NCBI GenBank assembly: GCA_022592445.1
Contig: JABYQR010000560.1
Location: forward strand, 1-20,000
Length of the DNA: 20,000 nt
Reading direction: 5' to 3'
From: Cytidiella melzeri
Taxonomy: Eukaryota > Basidiomycota > Agaricomycetes > Polyporales > Irpicaceae
A program made the position numbers and the translations under genes. Under the pieces are notes generated by a model. That model was not told the origin of the DNA. It was given only the letters and a program-made list of their open reading frames with translations, and made no database searches. Shown here piece by piece: positions 9,025 through 15,152 of this stretch (position 1 is the first letter of the stretch; each line of letters opens with the position of its first letter).

Positions 9025-9142
9025 AATGTCACGGAGACGGAGCTCGACGTAACAACTAGGGACACGGAGTGGAAGACGACGACGAGGTGGTGGCAGGCGC
9101 ATAGCACAATGCTCTCACCAGCTATAAACCTTACACAGATAT

Positions 9143-9210
9143 CTAGCCCAGTAAAGACCAAGTTAGCATTGATACTACTCGCTATGTAGTACAAGAGGGG
9201 TGTGGCTTAC
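9143..9210 (-). other. Predicted leader intron 1 of element B, inside the LTR
   Basis: 5' site CTAG|GTAAGC, branch site TGCTAAC (CTAAC 9166-9162, A at 9163), 3' site GGGCTAG, length 68 nt. The last 20 nt of the intron (9162-9143) repeat the 20 nt ending exon 1 (9230-9211) exactly. The intron contains a short upstream reading frame whose TAG is the 3' splice site. Element A has the counterpart at 12678-12737. Confidence 0.68.
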
Positions 9211-9230
9211 CTAGCCCAGTAAAGACCAAG

Positions 9231-9274
9231 AGGTCGAGATGGGGGCTAGGAGCGTACATGTAGCTGCTTATATA
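9231..9274 (-). promoter_or_regulatory. Element B promoter: TATA box and predicted transcript start with self-primer
   Basis: TATATAA (9274-9268) is followed 34 nt downstream by ATCTCGACCT (9240-9231). The same 34-nt spacing is found in element A. The start is inferred from the TATA distance and from the exact end of complementarity to the primer-binding site. Confidence 0.75.
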
Positions 9275-9725
9275 GACTTCAGGGACCTGCGCACAGACCA
9301 TGTTGAGGGCAGGCTTTGCAAGAAGCCGTGTGAACGAAGAACAAAAGAACTACCTAAAGGAGAACAATAGCTATTGTCTAGACCTTGCCAAGAACTCTAC
9401 TCGTGAGAGAATCTATCTAAAAGGGGACCAACTATTGTATTCCATTCCCACACCTGTGAGAACATCCTTCCATAAAGAGAACAATAGGGAAAGAACAATA
9501 AGGAGTCCATGTGGGCTTACTTAAGCTAAGTCACATGCCAGTGTGACGTAGTAGCAAGTAATGTGACCGTGTGGAGCGTCTAAGCCACGTGATACGGGCG
9601 CTTAATAGACGTGCAAAGGAGTTTTATGCAGAGAGAATTGAAACTAGGTTGTAGCCCGGAGTTTTACAGATAAAAACAAGAGGTAAATTGCGAAAATTAA
9701 GGGCTAGTCAGGGCCATCCATGACA

Positions 9726-9730
9726 GTGGC
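9726..9730. repeat. Target-site duplication of element B (right copy, GTGGC)
   Basis: Matches 2160-2164. It belongs to the codons just after the protease DSGA motif of element A. Confidence 0.95.
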
Positions 9731-10036
9731 TCCTGAGTCAATCATGGCTTTGATGCCTTGTTCTCTGAACACTCCTTTGAGCGTGATAGGAACTCGGAAG
9801 TGCATGCTAAGCGGGTCTATTTCTGGTACTATGCACGACGACAAGGTTTCGAAGTAGTTATACATGTCGTTAAATAAAACTGAAGGTTGCGAATCGGGCT
9901 GCTGAGCGGGGCCGGTATTTACTACAGGCGTGCTAAAAACTGTGTCCGTGGGGAAATCATCAATGTCCTCCACTTCTTCTATATAGGTCTTTCTTGAGGG
10001 ACTCAAGGGTGCGGTTTCACCTGGAGTCCTCTCTAA
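9726..10036 (-). pseudogene. Element A start of pol (protease N-terminal part), cut by element B at the active site
   Basis: It reads in the -1 frame from the gag stop (LERTPGET) through a linker containing SPSRKTYIEEVED to the retropepsin motif IDSGAT, where element B begins. The active-site Asp is encoded close to 9745. The catalytic loop is therefore split between this segment and 2164 and below. The whole protease is also stopped by TAA at 2153-2155. Element C (14663 onward) carries the same region uninterrupted by an insertion. Confidence 0.9.
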
Positions 10037-10041
10037 AAATC
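10033..10041 (-). promoter_or_regulatory. Candidate -1 frameshift site, element A gag/pol
   Basis: GAT TTT TAG in gag; pol reads TTA GAG AGG ACT one base back. The layout is equivalent to B (6831-6840) and C (14629-14636). Confidence 0.5.
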
Positions 10042-11289
10042 CCGTTGGTTGCCCAGCTGCTTGACTTGGTCCGTGAGCAATGACATCTGCTTCATGATGG
10101 CATCGTAGTCGAATGGACTTGGTGACGAGGAGCTGGCGACGGAGGCGGCGGGTGGATTAGGCAGGGGCCTCGCGGACGAGGACGACGAGGGAGCCGGAGT
10201 GGATGGATCAAAGAGGGTACTAGCAGCCACCTTCTGTTGCCTGGGTGGGTATCCGAGGAACCGGCTTTGGCAAACCTGCATCTGATGGTTGCCACCACAA
10301 TGTCTGCACAGTTCACGATCGTGTTTTCCATCCTTCTTTTGGTGATCCTTTGATCCGCATCCGTAACATCTGCCGTTCATGGCCTTCATGAAGTCGGCGC
10401 GTGTTTTTCCGTTGGGTCCTACTTTGGTAGCATCGATTTCCATGGCATTGGAGTCACGAGGTGCTTGGACGAATGGAGCCAGGGACAAGGTGGAGACCGG
10501 TGTGGTTTTGAACAGATTGGGGACCGTTTGACCTTGTTCACGAGCTTCCTCTTGAGCTCGAACACGAAGACGATTGTCAATGTTGGTAGCAACATTGATC
10601 AGATCTACGAGAGTGACGTGTGGCCTTGCGGTGTGAACCAGTTCATCCTTGATGGTAGTACTCAGGTGTTCGTAGTACCGATCACGAAGGTCTTGTGTCA
10701 AGTAGCCGGTCCCATCCATAATCTCCCTGAATCGAGCCGTGTATTCCGGAACCATTTTCTTGCCTTGCCATAGCTCCCTGAGCTTGGCTTTAGCATCTAC
10801 CATTTCATCAACCGGTTCAAATCGTGCTTTAAACGCGGTTCTAAAGTCGTCCCAGTCACCGTTGAAGGCTGCCTGATGACTAGCAATCAGGTCCATGTGG
10901 GGTGTAGCCCAAACTGCTGCATCTTCTGTCATGAATGACAGAGCTGATGAGATCCAGAGGTGGTCCAACCGGGTCTGACCGCCTTGAGCGTTGTACGGAG
11001 ACAGCTTCTCGTTGAGTTGTGCATACATGGAAAAGGCAGCTAAAAAGCGACGTGCATCGCTGCTAGCATTGCCTTTGAAACTGGCAGGTTTTTGCACAAC
11101 CCTTTCCCTTGATTGGTTGTTGACCGGTTGCTGATTCTGAATCAGCGCTGTGATGGCTTGTGTCAGCTGTTGCTGACCAAGGAGCAGTGCTTGCGGTAAT
11201 TGTTCTGCAGAAGGAGGAGAAGACGGCTCTTGTACAGGGGCTGGGGTGGGTACCCTGGACGCATGCTGGGAGACGTTGGTGGAATCCAT
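10033..11289 (-). CDS. gag: Element A Gag, intact
   Basis: I choose the ATG at 11289 (MDSTNVSQ), which aligns in position with the B start MDQNQQP and gives 418 residues. It has a Gln-rich N-terminus, the Gag domain from PASFKGNASSDARRF through FKARFEPVDEM, then CYGCGSKDH and the knuckle CRHCGGNHQMQVC (one residue shorter than classical), and a Pro/Ser-rich tail. The stop TAG is 10033-10035 with pol in the -1 frame. The frame is open upstream for another 105 codons back to the ORF0 stop, without ATG but with protein-level similarity to element C (LPEPEEDFDQTF), so a longer product starting by readthrough or splicing is possible. No nonsense codon is seen in gag although pol has four. Confidence 0.88.
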   Translation of the reverse strand: MDSTNVSQHASRVPTPAPVQEPSSPPSAEQLPQALLLGQQQLTQAITALIQNQQPVNNQSRERVVQKPASFKGNASSDARRFLAAFSMYAQLNEKLSPYNAQGGQTRLDHLWISSALSFMTEDAAVWATPHMDLIASHQAAFNGDWDDFRTAFKARFEPVDEMVDAKAKLRELWQGKKMVPEYTARFREIMDGTGYLTQDLRDRYYEHLSTTIKDELVHTARPHVTLVDLINVATNIDNRLRVRAQEEAREQGQTVPNLFKTTPVSTLSLAPFVQAPRDSNAMEIDATKVGPNGKTRADFMKAMNGRCYGCGSKDHQKKDGKHDRELCRHCGGNHQMQVCQSRFLGYPPRQQKVAASTLFDPSTPAPSSSSSARPLPNPPAASVASSSSPSPFDYDAIMKQMSLLTDQVKQLGNQRDF

Positions 11290-11604
11290 CTGATACTGTT
11301 CCTGCGTGAAGGTTTGATCAAAGTCTTCTTCAGGTTCGGGCAAAGGCGGGAGAGATTCAAGAATACGATTTTCTTGCCAGTGATGGATGGGTCGATACTG
11401 GTTTGCGTAACGACCAGGATATTCTACTCTGTTGTAGCGATTGGGACACGGTTGTACTTCACAAACTTGATGTCCTTCGTCTGAGTCGTAACACTCGTCT
11501 CTGAAGGTTTGTTGGTTGAAGGTGTGTGGATAATTTTCGCAGGGAAGATGATCTCTAGACCAAATGCTACTCTCAGGACTTTGGGAAGCCACCCTGTATT
11601 CTAC

Positions 11605-12432
11605 CTAGAACGAGATGAAGTACTTGTCCGCCCAAACGTTGTCTAAAGCTTTGAACACCTGTTTGTAATTTCTCCTTAGACCCGTAAAACTAATTCTCCC
11701 AATTGCCTTCAATCCCCAATCCAGCAGCTGCCACTCACGATGAGTGATGACAAAGGCTCGGGTTGGTAGCTCTTCCAGAAGCTTTTCTAACTTCTGTTTC
11801 ACCTGTTCGAAATGAAGCTTCGTGTCTTTGTGAAGCTGGTGGTATTTGTCGATGGTGGGGAGAATCGACAAGCGTTGGAGTGTGGCGGTGAGCTTTGGGG
11901 TGAAGATGCCTCAAAGATCTTCTGGAGTGTGTTTACGGAAGTCGATGAGAGTCGGCTTTGCTGCTATGAGGGCCGCGGTAGGGTTGGTAGTGGGCCGGGC
12001 TGTGAAGCGTTCTGCTAATGAGGGCTTCTTAGGAAGATCTGCTAGAGCCTGTGCTCGTTCGCGTGCGGTGCGGGCGGCGAACTCTTTGGATTCTGCGCGG
12101 AGTTTCTCAAACTCCTCTACTGTGGGGAATCTGTGTGTGAGGGCCGAACCCTTGGGTTTACGACGACCGACGTAGGAGGCAATAGCCTTGAGTTCCTTCT
12201 CCGTGTATTTGTGACTCTGGCCACGTGCGTGCTCTGCGTCGAGTTGATCAAACACAGCCTGAGGTAAGGCGCGATGGATCTGGACTTCTCAATGTGCTTG
12301 GTTCAGATCCTTGTGCAAAGGATCTGGACGAGCGGTGAAACGGGAGTAGGATTCTTTCGGCACTAAGAATCAACCACGGAAAGTGAATGAGTTAGCGATC
12401 AAGCACGTCAAGACGGACGGCGATGGCTTACT
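11605..12432 (-). pseudogene. Element A ORF0, homologous to B ORF0, with two nonsense codons
   Basis: After removing predicted intron 12363-12431 the frame starts A12432|TG at 12362-12361 as MPKESYSRF and runs about 252 residues to TAG at 11605-11607. It aligns with element B's ORF0 along its length: the GQSHKYTEKEL block near the N-terminus, KPTLIDFRK, GIFTPKLTA, and REWQLLDWGLKAIG near the C-terminus. Two in-frame TGA codons (about 12288 and 11911-11913) look like CGA to TGA changes. There is no frameshift. No ATG is seen within the frame, so as in B the splice-made ATG is the only AUG start available. The function is unknown. Confidence 0.8.
12363..12431 (-). other. Predicted leader intron 2 of element A (splits the ORF0 start codon)
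   Basis: 5' site GAGA|GTAAGC, branch site GCTAACT (CTAAC 12395-12391), 3' site TTCTTAG|TGCC, length 69 nt. All three signals are strong for a fungal intron. Splicing makes GAGA|TGCCGAAAG, i.e. ATG CCG AAA. It is at the same place as the intron of element B. Confidence 0.78.
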
Positions 12433-12446
12433 CTCAAACGTAGGGG

Positions 12447-12464
12447 GGAATAAACTTTTTAAAA
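12447..12464 (-). promoter_or_regulatory. 18-nt conserved leader block, element A copy
   Basis: Identical 18-mer to 8963-8980 of element B, again shortly upstream of intron 2. Confidence 0.6.
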
Positions 12465-12523
12465 TTGGGGGGACAGGAAGGCTTGATCCGAGCTAAGGGC
12501 AGTCGTGCCGGTAGCTGTGTGGT

Positions 12524-12533
12524 ATCTTGACCT
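12524..12533 (-). promoter_or_regulatory. Primer-binding site of element A (self-primed)
   Basis: In element orientation AGGTCAAGAT, 2 nt inside the LTR. It is complementary over exactly 10 nt to ATCTTGACCT at the predicted RNA 5' end (12768-12759). It differs from element B at one base, and the partner differs by the compensating base. Confidence 0.82.
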
Positions 12534-12677
12534 AATGTTGCGGAGCAACTGCTGATATACTGCTAAACCCTAAACAAGGGCAGATAAGAGGGGGAGTGGA
12601 AGTGGAAGTGGATCTCCAACGACGACAACGAGGTCAAAGTCGATGATGAGCAGGCAAGCAGGCTCAGAGGCCGGATA

Positions 12678-12737
12678 CTGGCAGTGCAAATGACGAAGTT
12701 AATAAGGTATGATACTAAGTTACATGCAGTAACTCAC
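12678..12737 (-). other. Predicted leader intron 1 of element A, inside the LTR
   Basis: 5' site GCCAG|GTGAGT, branch site ATTAAC (TTAAC 12702-12698), 3' site CTGCCAG, length 60 nt. Its last 21 nt repeat the last 21 nt of exon 1 exactly. It contains an upstream ATG-TAA. It corresponds in place and layout to 9143-9210 in element B. Confidence 0.68.
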
Positions 12738-12758
12738 CTGGCAGTGCAAATGACGAAG

Positions 12759-12802
12759 AGGTCAAGATGCAGAACCAGGGAGGGTAAGGGGTACTATATA
12801 TA
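12759..12802 (-). promoter_or_regulatory. Element A promoter: TATA box and predicted transcript start with self-primer
   Basis: TATATATA (12802-12795) is followed 34 nt downstream by ATCTTGACCT (12768-12759), the same spacing as in B. Confidence 0.75.
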
Positions 12803-12920
12803 CTGTGTCTGGGTGGTCTGTGCACCAGTTCCCACACTAGGGACTGGAGTAACTGTGGGGCTGGAGTAGAAATAGAACAACAAGGGACCAGGGTAACTGT
12901 CAAGGACCAGGGTACATAGA

Positions 12921-13098
12921 ACAATAGGACTAGAACAATAGACAATAGAACAATATTATCAGGAACAATAGAACAATAGGAACTGGGGGAATCCCTAACA
13001 ATAGACAAAAGCCAATAGACGGAAGACAATAGGACAATAGGAACTGGGGGAATCCCTGTGGAATCCCTATCAATGGAAGTTGAACAATAGAACAATAG
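12921..13098. repeat. ACAATAG-rich array in the U3 of element A
   Basis: I count ten exact ACAATAG copies plus variants, and two copies of a block GGAACTGGGGGAATCCCT. The U3 of element B has two exact copies plus one ACAATAA. The position upstream of the TATA box suits an enhancer-like array. Confidence 0.8.
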
Positions 13099-13304
13099 CC
13101 TAGGTTGATCTGGAACCGCTCCAGATTGAGTCTAGGGTTTGGGTCTGGACTATTGATAAATAAGGCAGGATGTCACGTGACCCGGGTTAGGGTTAGGTCC
13201 GGTAACACTCCTAACCGGAAAATAAGCGCTCTAGATAGGCGCCTAAGGCTGTCAACTGGTGACATTATTGGAAAAATCCAGTCTCTGTTGGACTATCCAT
13301 GTCA

Positions 13305-14636
13305 GAGTAGAATATTGAAATCTCTCTCACCCCTGCCCGAGCCTGAAGAAGACTTTGATCAAACCTTCATGCAGGAACAGTATCAGATGGACTCCACCAA
13401 CGTCTCCCAGCATGCTTCTAGGGTACACACCCCGGCCCCTGTACAAGAGCCGTCTTCTCCTCCTTCTGCAGAACAATTACCGCAAGCACTGCTCCTTGGT
13501 CAGCAACAGCTGACACAAGCCATCACAGCGCTGATTCAGAATCAGCAACCGGTCAACAACCAATCAAGGGAAAGGGTTGTGCAAAAACCTGCCAGTTTGA
13601 AAGGCAATGCTAGCAGTGATGCACGTATCTTTTTAGCCGCCTTCTCCATGTATGTGCAGTTTAACAAAAAGCTGTCTTCGTACAACGCTCAAGGTTGTCA
13701 GACCCGGTTAGACCACCTCTAGATTTTGTTGGCCCTGTCATTCATGACAGAAGATGCAGCAGTTTGGGCCACACCCCACATGGATCTGATTGCTAGTCAT
13801 CAGGCAGCCTTCAACGGTTAGTGGGACGACTTCAGAGCAGTGTTTAAGCATGCTTCAAACCGGTCTATGAAACGGTAGATGCTAAAGCCAAGCTCAGAGA
13901 GTTATGGAAAGGCAAGGAAATGATTCCGGAGTACATGGCTCTGTTCAGGGAGATTATGGACAGGACAGGTTACTTGAAACAAGACCTTCGTGATTGGTAC
14001 TAAGAACACCTGAGTACTACCATCAAGGATGAACTGGTTCACACTGCAAGGCCTCAAATCACTCTCGTAGACCTCATCAATGTAGCTACAGACATTCACA
14101 ATCATCTATGTGTTTGAGCTCAAGAGGAAGCTCGTGAACAAGGTCAAACGGTCCCTAATCTGTTCAATACCACTCTGGTCTCCACCTCGTTCCCGGCTCC
14201 CTTCGTCCAAGCACCTCGTGACTCCAATTCCATGGAAATCAATGCTACCAAAGTTGGGCCCAACAGAAAAACACGCGCCGACTTCATGAAGGCCATGAAC
14301 AGCAGATGTTACGGATGCGGATCAAAGGATCACCAAAAGAAGGACGGAAAACATGATTGTGAACTTTGCGGACATTGCAGTGGCAACCATCAGACACAAG
14401 TTTGCTAAAGCCGGTTCCTTGGGTACCCACCTGGGCGACAGAAGGTTGCTGCTAGTACCCTCTTTGATCCATCCACTCCGGCTCCCTCGTTGGCCTCGTC
14501 CACGAGACCCCTGCCTAATTCCCCCTCTGCCTGTGTTTCCAGCTTATCAAGTCCGTTTGACTACGATGCCATCATGAAGCAGATGTCATTGCTCACGGAC
14601 CAAGTCAAGCAGCTGGGTAATCAAAGGGAGTTTTAG
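13305..14636 (+). pseudogene. Element C gag remnant
   Basis: It aligns with A's gag along its length, including PASLKGNASSDARIF and the CYGCGSKDHQKKDGKH finger; the second knuckle is altered (CGHCSGNHQTQVC). Breaks: TAG at 13720-13722 (TGG in A), TAG near 13819 (GAC in A), an indel near 13850, TAA at 14001-14003 (TAC in A), TGA at 14115-14117 (CGA in A), TAA at 14406-14408 (CAA in A). It ends at TAG 14634-14636, matching A's gag stop. A long open frame beginning at 13105 merely runs from A's LTR into this remnant and is not a gene. Confidence 0.9.
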
Positions 14637-15152
14637 AAAGGACTCCAGGTGATACTGCACCCTTGAGTCCCTCTAGAAAGACCTACATAAAAGAAGTGGA
14701 GGACACTGATGATTCCCCCACGGAGACAGTTTTTAGCACGCCTGTAGTAAATCTCCACCCCGCTCAGCAACCTGATTCACAGCCTGCAGTTTTATTTAAC
14801 AACATGTATAAGTACTTCAGAACCTTGTCGTCCTGCATAGTACCAGAAATAGACCCTCTTAGCATGCACTTCCGAGTTCTTATCACGCTCAAAGGAGTGT
14901 TTAGAGAACAAGTCATTAAAGCCATGATTGACTCAGGAGCCACCACTTAATTCCTGAGTCAAGACTTTGTCAATCGGCACCAATTACGTACAGTCCCCTT
15001 AGGAAGACAAATCCCACTCCATAACATTGATGGGACTCTAAATCAAGGAGGACGTATCACACACAGAGCAGAGCTCAAACTACAAGTTGGAGCTATCAAA
15101 GAGAACACCACATTCTTGGTCACAGACATCGGACCAGAAGATTGCATTCTAG
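14633..15152 (+). pseudogene. Element C protease remnant
   Basis: It starts in the -1 frame after gag (LERTPGDT), contains the linker SPSRKTYIKEVED and the active-site motif IDSGATT (near 14930-14947), then TAA at 14948-14950, the same stop as in A. The frame resumes with FLSQDFVNRH and the flap block HNIDGT. It is lost near 15150, where about two bases present in A (ILGLPW region) are missing, moving the rest of pol to another frame. Confidence 0.87.

Larger units (their letters stand above)
2165..9725 (-). mobile_element. Element B: full-length young Ty3/gypsy chromovirus, 7561 bp
   Basis: Two 699-bp LTRs (2165-2863, 9027-9725) differ at one base by my alignment (T2238 versus C9100). Both begin TGTCA and end TGACA. 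Inside, on the minus strand, are a primer-binding site next to the 5' LTR, ORF0, gag, pol in the -1 frame, and a purine tract beside the 3' LTR. It sits in the protease gene of element A with a perfect 5-bp duplication. Pol order (protease, RT, RNase H, integrase, chromodomain) places it in the chromovirus branch. Four single-base deletions break pol, so this copy is either recently disabled or carries assembly errors. Confidence 0.96.
9027..9725 (-). repeat. 5' LTR of element B
   Basis: 699 bp, TGTCA...TGACA, followed by the GTGGC target duplication at 9726-9730. It contains the promoter used by this copy. It differs from the 3' LTR by one base (C9100), which in element orientation makes an upstream ATG. 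Confidence 0.95.
9726..13304 (-). mobile_element. Element A, 5' part: LTR, leader, ORF0, gag and start of pol
   Basis: This is the second segment of element A. Its right border is the end of its 5' LTR at 13304 (TGTCA). Directly beyond, homology to A's own gag begins again in the opposite orientation (element C), which shows that A inserted into C's gag. The bases after the border, GAGTA (13305-13309), should recur at A's left end outside the window. Confidence 0.92.
12536..13304 (-). repeat. 5' LTR of element A, 769 bp
   Basis: The inner border is set by the primer-binding site and TGTTG (12536). The outer border is set by TGTCA (13304), since its reverse complement TGACATGGATAG matches the start of the 3' LTR of element C at 18467. 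The second LTR lies outside the window. It contains a TATA box, self-primer, two 21-bp direct repeats 60 bp apart (12678-12698, 12738-12758), an ACAATAG-rich array and a TTAGGGTTAGG stretch (13187-13197). Confidence 0.88.

Noticed and set aside
9000..9026. tRNA primer-binding site next to the LTR
   Set aside because: No TGG start to pair with a tRNA CCA end; complementarity to the element's own RNA 5' end explains the site better.
8880..9194. 104-residue minus-strand frame from the LTR into the leader of B
   Set aside because: It has no ATG start, spans LTR, primer site and leader, and ends at the splice site TAG; explained by the leader architecture.
12684..13095. CRISPR-like regular repeats in the ACAATAG region
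   Set aside because: Unit spacing is irregular, units are about 8-10 bp, and the context is a eukaryotic LTR.
13187..13197. TTAGGGTTAGG, resembling telomere repeats
   Set aside because: Under two units, inside an LTR; too short to suggest a telomere origin.
13105..13722. 205-residue plus-strand frame
   Set aside because: Its first part is A's LTR read backwards and the rest is C's gag; a chance fusion at the insertion border.
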